Shown here in pieces: positions 9,588-21,809 of a stretch of 64,000 bases of DNA. The notes under the pieces are model-generated. The model worked only from the letters and a program-made list of their open reading frames with translations. It did not search any database and was not told the DNA's origin. The stretch's first letter is position 1. Every line of letters begins with the position of its first letter. This DNA comes from Gloeophyllum trabeum ATCC 11539 (lineage: Eukaryota; Basidiomycota; Agaricomycetes; Gloeophyllales; Gloeophyllaceae). Location of the stretch: the NCBI RefSeq assembly GCF_000344685.1, contig NW_006920411.1:2343422-2407421 (forward strand). The letters are read 5' to 3'. The translations under genes were made by a program, and so were the position numbers.

Positions 9588-12426
9588 GTCGCGTCGGGGA
9601 CGGGTGGGACGACGAGGACGAGCAGAACGGACGCGGACGGCTGGTTGGGAGGCGCGAGCAGAGCAGAGGGCGAAGAAGCACGCCTGATAAATATAAATAT
9701 AAACGAGCGTGGATATAAACAAGGTTTAAATCAGATTTATATAATCATTTCCTGTACCGGTGGAGATCACGGTCAACACCGACAAATAACGTAACGGGGG
9801 GGGCCGGGGCTGGCAGGGCTGTGATTGGCTGCCGCACCACTTATCGCATACACATGGCGGGTCGAAAATAGCCGGGGGACGATCTCGATGCTTGTTCTGG
9901 AATCCCAAAATCAGATTGAATCGTAACGTGAGATGCTCTCATGGCTGCATTACCGCTGTCTGCGAACGGCAGAGCATGGACGGCGCTGTGGCAACATCAG
10001 CGAGATCAGCTCTGCAGTCTGCACGACCACCGCACGAGCGACCAGGCTTCGGCCGTATGCGACGCTGCGGTTAATCTCCGGCCCACAACCCCAAAATTCG
10101 CCGGACTGCGTAGCGGAGAAATGCACTCAACTGGCATCCACGCGAGCCGCCACCGTCTGATGGATCTGCACCGCTTCGCTACAGCCTGCGCCCTCGAAAT
10201 CATTCCGCGAACTATCTACCAAGTTATCCACGATTTATCCAGCCCATTTCCCCCTCCCCCTCCTCCCTCGATCGCGTCTCGCCCTGCTCGTCGTCCTGTT
10301 TCAGCCCCCCCGGCACATTCGTTCTCCCCAGCATGCAACTCATCTGCGCCAGAGACCTCGGGCACCCTGCGTCACTTTCTTGGATCTGTGGCTTCGCACA
10401 CGGAAGTATATTAAGCTCACGTCTTCTCTTCTTTCCCACCTCGGACGCACCGCACTCACCTCCTGTCTCCTGACTTCGCTCCTTCTCGTCAACTACATCA
10501 TATTTGTATGCATGCCCTCCGCTCACCCGCTTTCCAGACAATCCCTTCGGCCATTCCTCCGAGTCGCGTCCACGCTCTCACACTTTGTGCGGCGGGACAT
10601 GGAACACGAGGCTACCAATTATGTACGTGCGTTGGCTGTACTCAGCCCCGGCTTGGGCCCCGCCCCACTATCCTGCTTGGTTTCCTCCACTCATCGCCTT
10701 TCCCCGCGTATCTCCAGCTGGCAAATCCCAATCATGATTGTGTGCATAGTATCAGTGACGCCCGCGATGATGCTGATGGATATACGACGCGTCGTGAATC
10801 AGCCCAGATGGTGTTGCTGTCTCACCCCATCATGTACTTCATTTCATAGCTGCAATAGACACGTCGAATCCTTTACCCCCGCCTGGCCTTGCCCGAATCG
10901 TCAGATCTCGAAGAATTCTGCATCAGAAGCCCCTCTTTCCTCTTTGGGCGATTCTCCCTTAATAGACTTCCCAGAGGCTTCCTGGAGCAATCCGAGCCCA
11001 GGTGTCAGTGCTCCTGCTGCCTGTAATCAACTGACTCGGGGATGCTCTTGCTCACAGACAACAACAGACTTGATGTTGCAAACAAAGGTGATAGTAGTGA
11101 AAGCGTCCGCATTGCATTACCAGGAACTCAGGTCGGAGGGCTCAGCTTCGAAGCCGTGGATCCCGCCGGATCACTCTCTTCTCGAAAGGGCTTGGACGCG
11201 GACGTTCTCGCAGCACCCTCGCATGTCCGCTGGTCTCGAAAAATTCATTAATTATGCACGTCGCCCGACGGGGCGTCCGAACCCGTCCACGTCATTTATT
11301 CGCGGACGCGTCAAGGCCGGCGAACTTACACGTACATACATACATAAGGGCCCCCACGCCGGCGCGTGCAGTCCAACCAGGTAATCGGGCAAATCCCCGT
11401 CGCCCTGCTCGCGACGTCCCACCCGCTAGAGAATCCGGCGCACCCCAACTCCTCGGCAATAGCGTCCATATACACCGCGCCCGCGCTCTCGAGAAGTCGA
11501 GAAACCTGTCAAAGCAGTATTCCATCATATTCCCTCCAGAAAAGGCCAGCAGGCTGCAAATGGGCGGGGGATTTACGGTTGCAGAATCACTGTCTGGGGC
11601 GCTGGTGGTTATTGTGCTTGCGATTGCTTGTTTCGTGCTGGGATACCTGGCTGCGCAGTGTCATCCGCGATCACCGACCCTCGATCTCTACGCCCTCTGC
11701 GATCAGATCCTAGTGCGCCCTCGCTCGGACTTCCATTGGCTTCCCGGATGCAGCTGCGCCTGCCTGCAGAACCAGCTGCACTCCCTTGCCGCCGGCCTTC
11801 TGAGTCTCGACGCCCTGTCCCTCGTTTCGCGCAGGCATTTTCCGAAGGTATCCCCCACTTTTCTTGTTGTCTCACTGCTAGCAAATCCGATAGCCCGTTC
11901 TCGGGAATGGCACTATGCGCGAAAGAAAGTTCGAAAGGACCCTTGGTCCATACAGCGGGTACGTGAACATAGCACGCCCACGCGGCCCGGCGTGACACGG
12001 GGACTGCGGGGCGTGAGTGTTTTGCGCAATACGGTTGCTCTTTGCACCTGCCTCGCCGTCCCACTCTGGCAAGAGTGCATTCAATCAAGATCATCGATCG
12101 CGTCGGCGCGGGCCTCGATCGGTCGGTCCGCGCGCTTGTATGAGAGGAATGGTGCCAAGTACATCGTGGGCGGTACGTGTTGGGTTGGGCCGTATTTTAG
12201 TTTTGGACAGACAGACGGAGAGACAGACGGGCACGAGGATTCGTATTCATATTCAGATGGGTTTGAGCCTGAATGGATCGTCGCTCAGGGAGGGAACGCC
12301 ACAGGCATGCAGCTGGGACGGGGTTGCCTGATTGCGTGTCGTGTGAGTTATTCCTTCGTTCAGGGACTGGATACTTCTGACAACTTATTGTGTATTCCAT
12401 ACCTTGTCCGATTTCCTTCGTAAAAG
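9588..12426. other. Region without a recognised gene; long open frames only
   Basis: Several long open frames exist on the + strand. One frame has no stop from about 10380 to 11384; another is open from 11254 to 12423 and includes a hydrophobic stretch (GALVVIVLAIACFVLGYLAAQ at about 11600). Possible splice sites are present (for example a GTGATA donor-like site near 11087), but I could not assemble a phase-consistent model or recognise a domain. Competing frames overlap on both strands. This may hold a lineage-specific gene or be non-coding. Confidence 0.35.
9895..9902. promoter_or_regulatory. Possible minimal heat-shock element (TTCnnGAA)
   Basis: TTCTGGAA lies about 310 bp upstream of the HSF-type gene's start codon. 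It matches one inverted nTTCnnGAAn unit pair. A single short match is expected by chance in a region this size, so a regulatory role is only a suggestion. Confidence 0.15.
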
Positions 12427-15400
12427 ATGTCTCGCATATGTTTATCTGATAGCCATTGTGGCGTCCTAACCGCGATGAAGAAGCTCCGCCGTCAGTCGTG
12501 TAAACGTCTCAGGGAATCTTGTCCTGCCATGCAAATCCTTCCCTCAATAGAGATTAGATTGCATGCCCTCTTCATGGCGTCGTGTAGCTGTGCGGAACTA
12601 CCGGCATTCATAGTGTCGAGCTTCCTTCAATCTGACTTAGATTTCACTACGCCTGGCATAAACAGCACGAATAGCATATTTGATTGCACCTTCCTAGTTT
12701 CGCGGCCAGCATGGATCTTATTTGATCGTGCTTGATTGTGAGAATCGAGTCCCCCCATCCTCGTGCTGAATGCGGCTCTATGCAAATATAACTAGCGGTG
12801 AAATAAGTTTTACTATATCATAGAGCCAGCAATAGTCAGGAGGGCACGTCAAATTACGCGCTTTAGCAGCCTCCGGTAACTTAAGAAGCTGTCAGATCCA
12901 AGGAATGCCGTGACCATATATCAAAAGACGTCCGCTTTATCTACCGAGGACAAGCAAGTTCCGGTAGATTCAGTAAGTTAATGAACGAATGCAGCCCGCT
13001 CAGTTGTGTTGTGCAGAGGACGCCCACCGACGCGTCAGTGTGTCCGGAGGGAGCTGCGACCCAGACGCTAATGAATCGCGACGCGTGACACTACGGGACG
13101 CCACCAGTCACAGGATTTGCTTCCGCACATTCGGATCCAATAATCGGCTGGCCTATCACTCCGGCCACTGGCTATTATCCTCGCCATAGCACCAGTCTTC
13201 GTCTTGTACAGCATGCTTGATTGCGAATTGCAACTGTCCCTTTGTTACTGTTGCAATTGTTCGCCGGAATCACTACCGTGGCTCGCTCTATTCAGGATGA
13301 CGATTAGGGTGTGCTGACTGACGCTCCCGGTGATGCAACAGGAGCAAGGACGAAGATACCTGGTAGGTTGATGTGATCCGAGATCGTGTTGGGCTGATGA
13401 TGAGAATCAGTCGGACGGCTGTATCTCCTTGTGGTGCGTCTTTCAATTGTGCTGCTCAGTAACTCTGATTTTTGCTAGGTGCTCAGTGTCAGCGGCGGTA
13501 AATAAGCTTCTGTCCGGCATCCTCGTATGCTAGAGCCCTTGTATTCTGAGCCGGCCTAGCATTGGCCGAGGAAACCCCAACCTCAGCCGGGGAACCGATT
13601 TGACTTGCCTTTGTGCGCGATAAAAGTCCTCGTGATTCGATCACTTGCGTTGACCCGAGCGCACTGATCAGAAGATGGACAGACAGCTCTGATCACTCAT
13701 TGGCTGCCGCCGCGTCCTTGCTCCTCCCGCGGCCAATTCAGTCTCCCTCTCTCAATGTGGGGGCCAAAGATGGTCACCATTCCACTACCGACGGTCTACT
13801 TGCTGGGTCTCGACCCTCCTTTTGTTCGTAACTCGGACTCGGACACTTCCCGCCAGTGAGTGTTGGAGGAGCCTTTGTTCTTATCACGAATATCATTTCT
13901 TAACTCGGACAATCTTTCCCATGAACTAGGTGTAACGTCTAACAGCTAGTTTACCACTTGGCAGAGGAGACATTTCCTTTGTTCTATCGAGAATCAACGA
14001 TGGCTCACTGGCACTCGACCTGCCAGTTTCTCTGAGAGCGTTAAAGACGCTCACGGCTAATATTTTAGGTACTGTATCTTCTCTTTACTATTGGTCAGAA
14101 ATGAATTTCAGCGCAGACATCGCTCACCAACCGCCGTTCCGCCGAATCTACCCTGTAGGGACATTGTTCTCTCAAGGTACTCGGTCCATGCAAACTATCG
14201 AATCGTATTCGCGGATCTAACGGTGATCCAGCCTCGACTGGACGTAATACCACGGATACTCCATAGGGGCCTATCTTTCGAAAGATGCAACGATCACTCA
14301 TCTCGTCCGCCGGACGTACCGCGGTAAGCCAGCCTTTCGCACTTTTCTCAGCCTTCATTCACTGCGATCAAGGCTATCTTCAAGAGAACGTGCCGTCGGA
14401 TATGTTCTTCTTCGGGCGTCACTGATGATCACTGCTCCAAGTTTAACAGTGATCCACGGTTGGTTTCACACAGCAACTTGAATAGACTTCAACAATGATC
14501 CCTCCTTGATCGCACCCAGCAGTGCACAAGAGCTGATAGACAGATACATCCTGATCTTCTGCTCCGGCAATCCCGACAGTGGGATGTATCACCTTTTGTT
14601 AGGCACTCCGCAAGATCGGCAAGGCACCTCTGAGTACGTCCGTTCCGCTCAGATTTGGAAGATAGAGTCCGGGGCAGCGAGACTTGTGTTCGCACTTCGG
14701 CTGAGCCACGCAGCCTGGGTGTTCAGCCGTTGCATCATGCAATCTTGCAGTAAGAGGAGTTTGCAGATTGCGTCGGTGGACATCCAGAATGGACGTGGCC
14801 TCGGTGCTGGGTCACCGAGTCGCGCCTCTGCGTCGTGTCGTACGTCTCCGCCCGCCTGATGGACGTATGCGCCTTACTTACCTGTCGTCGTGGACGGGCC
14901 GTCGTTTCTCCCGAAGCGTGATGCCTAGACGTCACGTCTGCGGCGGCTGACGCCCAGCTTTCCCATCCTGTCGCGTCACCATCAGCGTGAGTGGGGTTAT
15001 TCGGATTCGGACGTCAGCCGCCGCCTAGCGGCATATAAGCGGTGCGCACTCCTCACCAGGTTCCTTACCCTCTCTTCTGCTACGGTCATTTCTTCTGGCC
15101 TATGGACGCTAGTGTCTAGCTCTCAGGTCGTATCTGGCTTGGTCTATTCCTTGCAGCAAGTTGTGAAAGGGGCCGCTATCTCTACTACAGCATGGCTACG
15201 TGTAGGACGCAGTCGCCGTGCCTCACGAACGCCTCCCTGCCCGGCATCAAGCACATTGTCGTCTACGTCGTGTCAGGGCTCCAGTCCGGGCGCGGAGATC
15301 CGTCACCGTGCTTCCCATTACCTAGAAGAGTCTTCACTCCCGCGCCCGTCCAGTCAATGGCATCTTCTGCTCTGACGCCGCCGTCTTGCTCTTTTGGCGC

Positions 15401-16560
15401 AAACTGGGACGACTCGTCTGTCAGCCGCTTTGACATCGGGTCCGTTTTGATTCCTCCCTTCAGGCTGGCGGACAGTGGAACGGGAGATCTCACCGGCAGG
15501 TGGCATCCATTGGTGGCTAGCATTCAGTAGGATAGAGGACCTCCTCTTTGCTTCTGCTTTAACCCCCCACGCACCTCTAAGCAGTCCGACTGTTCCAGAG
15601 GGCCTAGACGCAGAGGGAACCCCTCGACCTCTGCTCCCATTGCCGCAGAGCGACGTATGACCTCACGAACGATGTCTCTACCTGGTTGGCCGCTCGCGGT
15701 GAGCGCCCGCTGCCGAATAGTCTAGATGTCTGCCACACCTTAGACCCCATGGGATAGCGGTCATCCCTGAAATGACTGTGGCGCTGCCGTTTGCCACGCT
15801 GCTCATGTATACTGTGGTCGACACGTTCCCCAGCTTTCACCCCGTCCTCGGGCGAGGCGTGAAACAGACATTGTGCTGCAGAGTGACGGGCGTACGTTTG
15901 GTCACTGGCAGCCGCTGTCGGGCGGTGTGGACCTTTTCCTTTGCTTGTCTGATGTTCCAGGCTGTCTCATCTCAAATGGTGGGTACTTCTCCCCTCCTCG
16001 GAGCATCCTCGCCCTCCACGGCCTTGCCTCTGTGGCAGCCAGCACTCAAAATGAAGACATGCCACACCTGACGTCACAACCGTACGCCTATGTCAGACAT
16101 CTTCTCCGCAGACAAGAGCCCTCGTCAGCTCCATTTGTATAACAGACAGTGTTCAAATGTACTTGACGAAGACTCTTGAATTCGCGCTGGTACGGTTCTC
16201 CCGCGCTGTACCCCGCGCGACTTGTCCTTGCGGATGGGGGGCCAGTGGTCGATCACCACGGCTGGTTCTTGTGGCCGGCTTCAGCGCCCACCTTGGCAGG
16301 TGGTGCCGCAAATGCACCGAGGACAGGCCCCACCTTACCATTGCTGGTTCCGTGGTCCGCGCGACCATCAACACAAGCTGAAACATGGCCCCAAGTGTGC
16401 CTGCTACACGGTCGAAAGAACAGGCCTGGACGGTGGTCACGGAGCAGTTTCACGTAGCAAGGGCGGCTAAGTCACAAAAGTCACATCGCCCTCCGGAGAG
16501 GCCGATACATGGCGTACTTTCCTACTCTGGTCTCCTGCTCTGGGATAAAGGCACTACAGG
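12427..16560. other. Gene-poor 4-kb region
   Basis: Only short, mutually overlapping frames are found, with no recognised domain on either strand and no assembled transposase or reverse transcriptase. The part 14850-15070 has promoter-like features: a 13-bp inverted repeat at 14940-15024 followed by TATAAG. Short frames follow at 15112-16071. It could be decayed mobile DNA, a non-coding RNA locus or an unrecognised gene. Confidence 0.4.
14940..15024. repeat. 13-bp perfect inverted repeat upstream of a TATA-like box
   Basis: GCGGCGGCTGACG at 14940-14952 is the exact reverse complement of CGTCAGCCGCCGC at 15012-15024, with a 59-nt spacer. TATAAG follows at 15034-15039, then a pyrimidine-rich stretch. 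This looks like a promoter with paired binding sites, or the edge of an element, but no supported gene follows. Confidence 0.7.
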
Positions 16561-17422
16561 TCAAGGTAGCACCTCTTCAGCCTTCCAGTCCCACACCCTC
16601 CCTCGCTGGTGCTCGTCCAACTCTTCGACCACTCGCGCTATCCGCTCGACGGCGTCAGGAAGCTCGAACTTGCCCCGCGCAGGGTCGGGTCCGTGCCAGA
16701 ACGCACCTCCATCTACGCGGTTTCTCTCATGGCAGTCAGCACCTTCTGTGAGGCTCAAACCACTCACCCAAGTCCGTGTGCACCGTCCCGGGATGTATGC
16801 CCGCGCATATAGCCGGCAGCTTCTTCGTCTTCAAGTTCAGATCGAACGTCCGGATGGCCTGGTTGAGTGCGGCCTTGGAGCAGCGGTAGCTCGGCCAGCC
16901 GCCGAGGGTCTTGTTGTCCGACACGGATCCTACGCGCGCGGAGATGTGGATCCACTTCGCTTGCTCCTTGCTGGGAGAGTTGCGCGGCGGGAGGAAGCGA
17001 GAGAAGTGCTTCATCGCGAGCAAGTGCGAGACGACGTTCACTTTGAATGTCTGCAGGATCTGGCCGTTGTCCAGGTCTTCGAAGCGCTTCTCCGGGTGGA
17101 GGATGCCCGCGCAGAACCACGCGCGGTGGATGCAGCCCGCATGGTCGTCCCCGCCTCGTTCTTTGAGGTCCGCAGCGAGCTTGTCCGCTACGTTCTTGAT
17201 GCTCGCTTCGTCGGTCAGCTCGAGCGAGTCGAGCAGCCTGAGCCTGTCTTTGTCGACGTTGTCCAAGTGCGGGGCATCGAGGATGCGAGCTTTGACAGAG
17301 GAAGGCGAGCGTGCACGGTGGGTCGCGTAGACTGGAAGAGAGGTTGTGCGGAGGTAGTGCCTTGCGAGGCCGAGGCCTATGCCCCGTGAAGCAGGCGCGA
17401 CGAGGATGAACGGCGCAGGCAT
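16561..17422 (-). CDS. Short-chain dehydrogenase/reductase (SDR)
   Basis: Two exons, 17422-16768 and 16712-16561, total 807 nt, about 268 residues. The Rossmann fold starts at residue 6 (ILVAPASRGIGLGLARHY; an A-S-R-G-I-G-L-G nucleotide motif in place of TGxxxGxG). A catalytic Ser is likely in WIHISARVGSVS and the YxxxK pair is YRCSK, followed by AALNQAIRTFDLNLK. The C-terminal GIHPGTVHTDL segment is typical of the C-factor/sniffer-like SDR group. The substrate cannot be told. The intron is 55 nt and interrupts the segment after HTDL. The true ATG is at 17422; the adjacent upstream TTG is not needed. Confidence 0.88.
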
Positions 17423-17512
17423 CAAATATAGCCAGGGGGTATGCGAATTCTATTTATTGAATGCAGTGAAGGACGCGATCGGCGGTGGCTGACGCGCGTC
17501 GTCATCGCTCGA

Positions 17513-20500
17513 TCACGTCTCGATCGTGTTGCACTCGTCGACCCACTCTTCCCTGTCATCGTCCCAGCCGAGTGTCTCCGGCGCAATGCCCATCTTCCTC
17601 AGCATGCTCCCCATCGTCTCTTCCCGCCGCTCCTCCTCCTCCTCCACCTCATATCGCCCCTTCGCGCCGTCCTCGTCCCCTTTCCCCGCCTCGTTATCCC
17701 AGCCATACTCTTTCTGCCCGTCGTATCCCCACCCGCCGCTACTCCCCGCCGCGCCGTCTCCGTTGTTGACCTGATCCTTCACCAGCATCCACACCTCCCA
17801 CGCAACATCCCTCCCCACCTCCCTCCACTTCTTCGCCAGGTCCCGCAACCCGTCTCTCTCGCCGTCTTCGAGGATCTTCACCGCGCGCTTCGTCACCTGC
17901 AGCTTCCGCTCTAACGACTGGATCGTCGGCGTCAGGCGCACGCCGCTGACCGCCGCCGGGCGAAGGAGCGAGCTGGAAGACGACGCGGCGGGCGCCGTCG
18001 GAGCCAGCGGCGACTTGAACTGCCCCGCAGCCCTCTTCGACACCGCGAACTTGGTGCTCTTCCGTCCGGCGTCCGCTTCCAAGCTCGCTGCGTCTCGCTT
18101 GACCCTCTCAACCTGCTTATGCTGACCCTTTCGCGCTTCCCCACCTTTCTGCTTTTCTTTACCCTTGGTATCTTCGCCGCTCGGTGTTTCCCCGCCGATG
18201 ATCACTGGGCTCCTGAACGGTTTCTTCAGCTTCCTAAGTTCCCTCCGCTGGCCCTGCACCGTCAACCTCTTCGGGGCGGCCCTGTCCCCTTCAATTCTCT
18301 TTAAATTTTATCAGCTGGATTTCCTCCGACATGCATTATGTCGAGGGACATACCGCTCTCTTTGCCCTTTCGTCCTCGAGCTCCTCGCTCCCGTGCCGTC
18401 TCTTCCTTCCAACACTCGAATCCTTCTCATCTTCTTCCCCTTCTTTGCCCAGCCTCCTCGGAGGTGAGCTTTGCGTGTACATAGATGGCTGCAATTCAAG
18501 GAGTAATCAACACAGTACGAATTTCGAAAAGGGGAACAAACAGGCGGTGGGACGTACTGATCGCGCAGGTGAACTCGGAGGCGAGGAAGTAAACGGAGCA
18601 ACCGCACTCGGCGGGGAGCTAGGCGGTACCAAAGCCTCCTGAATTGGAAAAGGTGGGGACAACGGCGCCGGCGAATTTAAGGCTGGAGCACTTCTGTCCT
18701 CCAGCTGTTCGTCCTGTATCAGCGGATAGTGTTCATCGGCTACGTCAAAGGTTATTTTTTCGTCACGCAAGCTGTTCTTCATCTTGGGTTCCCCGTCTAG
18801 GTCCATAGGACTAGTGGGTCTTGAGGAACTTGCGAAAACCATAGGCGGGGACGTGAACAAGGCCGGAGGGCTGGAAGATGGCGGGGGCGAGGATTGCGGG
18901 AGGTCGAGGACCAGATACGCAGAAGATTCGTCTATCTCGAATTCCACAGCGGGGGTGACATCGACACTGTCCTCGGTGCGGGATATGTGCGAGTCTATAC
19001 TTTCGCCTGTGCCTTGATTACCGATGATAGAGGAGAGTCCACTGTCCTTGTTTCCAGGGCCGCGTATCGCCGGGATCGCGTTGACAGCAGCAGGGACGGA
19101 ATGAGAAACAAGTTCCAGAGCCTCGTCCGAGTGGCGAGCGGCGGGAGCATGCAAGTGTTCGGTCGCGGCCTCTGGAGGTACTGCAGGTTCTGGAACAGTC
19201 ACCACAGGGACAGGACAATTCGTCGGTGTAACCGAGTCGGAAAGGGCAAATTCAGATAATTGCGCGGGAGAAAGTGCGGTACCGTCGTCAGGTCCGATAC
19301 GAGCAGGATCAGTAGAGTGTACATCCAGGTCCGAGTGAAGCTCCATAGCGGTTGGAAGTACAGAACGTTCAGCGATCTCGGTTTGCGCGATGTCTTCTAT
19401 ACCACATGTTGAATCAGTATGCGCTTCCTTGGGCGGCAGGGGAGCAGGGAGAGCAGGTAGTTCAGTAGCAGTACGATCGTCAGATAAAGCAATAGTACTC
19501 TCTGGTACGGGGCCAGCAGCATGCGAGAATGAAGCACTTGAGATTTCAGAAGAAACACATAGGTCCAGAGGACGAGGGGGTGCATCCGCAGGCAAGGCGT
19601 CTATATCAGGAGGCGTCGAGAGAAATGAAGAAGACGGTGACACCGGCAGGACAGAAGCTACAGGCTTCCCAGATGAGGCGTGTGGCGGTTCCCGAGAAGT
19701 TGCCAGATCTACAGATACAGAGGTCGCTATATGCGCCGAAAGTTCAGAGTGCGCATCAGGAGGGACATCCGAAGGACCAGGTATATGCGCATCCGAGGCG
19801 GCATGCAGGGTAAGCAGAGGAAGATCCGCTGGAGCACCCTCGGTACGTTGAAGAGCAGAATCGTTGTCAGTAACAGCAGGGGAATTCACGGGAGGAAATG
19901 CCGAGGACAAAGCATCAATAGACACCGGAGCAGCGGCGCCAGAGTGAATAGCAGCAGACGAAGAGCTTGAAGAGATAGATAAGCTGGAATCAGCAAGCAT
20001 CGTAGGCGCATAGCGCAGTAATGATATGGGAGCAGAGGGAGAGGGAGCATGCAGACTCGGTCCTGGAGAGTTCTTAGTGGGTGTATGCGCACTAACTTGT
20101 GACTGATCAGCAGCCTGAGGGCCAGAGTCAGACGATTCAGAGGCGCTGGAAGAGACCTTCTCGGGGCCATCAGTGGTGGTAGCGACAATAGTGCTTTGGT
20201 CTGGAGGAAGCAGATAGGCAGGAGCAGTCAAAAACACAGACCCAGGGCGCGGATCAGGCCCAATAGTTGGCTCCGGTGACGTATGCGGTGGTAACGGTTC
20301 GTCGTCAGCCCTTTGGCCCACATGAATAGACTCGTGAGTCTCCTCTAGTAACGGTTTCGCAGAAGACTTCAAGATAACCGTCTGTACTTCATCAGGTAGC
20401 CCGCCGGAGACGATACTGGCGTTCTCCGGAACTTCATTAACCGCCTCGAGCTCAGAAGGCGTCCGCAGCACAAGTGACTCTTGCTGAGAAGATACTGCAG

Positions 20501-21046
20501 TAGTATTCGAGGTAACTGAGCCAGAGATTCCTGTAGCAGGAGTAGAATAGAGCTCGACGGTGTCATCAGAACCGGCCATAAGCCTCGAGCACGAGTCAAC
20601 TTGGTGGCTCCCAGCCTCTACGGCAGACTGAACGGTATTTGCAGTAAGGATGTCGTCGGAGCTATTCGCAGATCCCTGAGTTTCTGAGCTCGAGACAGGC
20701 AGTTCAAAGGGTCGGGCAGGTAAAGCGACAGCTCCGGACCCGTACTGACACTGAATATATGCGCAATTGGGATTTTTCAGTCAGACAAGGGCCCTGAACT
20801 TACCTCTTGCCGCTTTTGACATTCCAGTGTAGTAGATACGTTCGTCCCTTCAGCAGGCTCCTGTCAAGAAAGAGTATACAGATCCATACTAGCATACCCA
20901 ACCAACAGATGGACTTACGACACTGGGGAAGGACGTCTCGCCGGTTGGAGGGGTCCATGAGAGAGGAGGATATATCTAGAGTAAGATGTACAGGAGGCCT
21001 TATAGTACATCGGGAGCGGCTGACTTACAGGACCGAGATATGCCAT
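17513..21046 (-). CDS. Large protein with C-terminal Mei5/Sfr1-like region
   Basis: Six exons, all joined in phase 0: 21046-21029, 20975-20919, 20860-20804, 20744-18558, 18488-18354 and 18298-17513, giving about 1079 residues. Roughly the first 770 residues are disordered, rich in Ser/Pro/Ala/Thr/Val. A basic segment follows (GRKRRHG, RAKRARIEGDR), then LRKLKKPFRSPVIIGG, a coiled-coil stretch (IQSLERKLQVTKRAVKILE), REVGRDVAWEVWMLVKD, and a tail with MGIAPETLGWDDDREEW. The KPFRSP motif, coiled coil and short C-terminal motif resemble Swi5-partner recombination mediators (Sfr1/Mei5), which stimulate Rad51/Dmc1 strand exchange. That family call is by motif only and moderately sure. Known Sfr1 proteins are near 300 residues, so the extension is unusual; two adjacent genes is the alternative. 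Confidence 0.6.
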
Positions 21047-21809
21047 GGCGGTGGAAGGTAGCGGGTCAGCCGCGCGATCGGACGCAGACGCGGGCGTGTG
21101 ACATGGCGGTACTGGTAACGTGGTCGTGACCCTGTCACCCTAATAGTGGCCACAGTTTCCCGCCACTGTCTACCACTTGCAATGTCCCTACCAGACTTTA
21201 TTTAGCTCAGTCCCATCTACAAGGCCTGTGGAATCGTGAAGAAAAGCTTTGCTATCTTGCGTATGGCTGGATGCCCCTGCTCCAAGTTGGTCAAGATGAT
21301 CATGATGACATCTAAGATGCCGCGCCCATATCTGCCAGAGCATCCCTTTGACCAGAGGTTTCGTAGCGCGGTCTATTCTGCTACTGTGAACCAGCGCCCT
21401 CATATACCCCTCTTTCACTGCTAGTGAACACATATATGCGCGACCTCTTCTCGTACGGAGAGGCATCTGTCAATCCTGGCTGCGAACTTATGTGTGCAAG
21501 TTGGTCTGGATGTCTTGCATCCGGGCATACAAGAACGATGCCTCCGAAGTGGATCCGTCGGATGCATCCATCTGTATCTAACAATGGACCAGGTAACGAT
21601 CTATCATAGGAATTGGTGACGTTCCTAGCCATGTTCGTCTTTAGCGGCGAACAGCTCGGACTGGACAGCTACGCTAAGCAACAGTTGGCGCATGATGCTG
21701 TCCTTGCATCTGGGATGTGCTTCCTTTTATAAAGGGTCACCGGGACGATAAAGTGACCTTTCTCCACATCACTCCTCTCTCTCACCGTTCGTGGCGAGTG
21801 CTGGTCACT
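21047..21809. other. Intergenic, upstream of two divergent genes
   Basis: This separates the Sfr1-like gene (-) from the aspartic protease (+). Short frames are present but no supported exon. A TATA box lies at 21728-21733. Confidence 0.5.
21728..21733 (+). promoter_or_regulatory. TATA box of the aspartic protease gene
   Basis: TATAAA within TTTTATAAAGG lies 77 bp upstream of the ATG at 21810, a plausible spacing for a strongly expressed secreted-protein gene. Confidence 0.45.

Noticed and set aside
13861..15110. Possible LTR (TGTTGGAG start, TATA box, pyrimidine-rich stretch)
   Set aside because: I found no matching second copy, no clear terminal CA with target-site duplication, no primer-binding site and no gag or pol frame. 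It is mentioned only as an open question for the gene-poor region.
19390..19851. 153-codon open frame on the + strand
   Set aside because: Antisense to the low-complexity exon of the Sfr1-like gene; its Ser/Gly/Ala composition mirrors that exon.
18507..20579. Treating the 690-codon frame as a separate single-exon gene
   Set aside because: It has a phase-matched GTACGT donor just before its stop and open coding sequence upstream of its ATG that joins three earlier small exons, so it is better read as one exon of the Sfr1-like gene.
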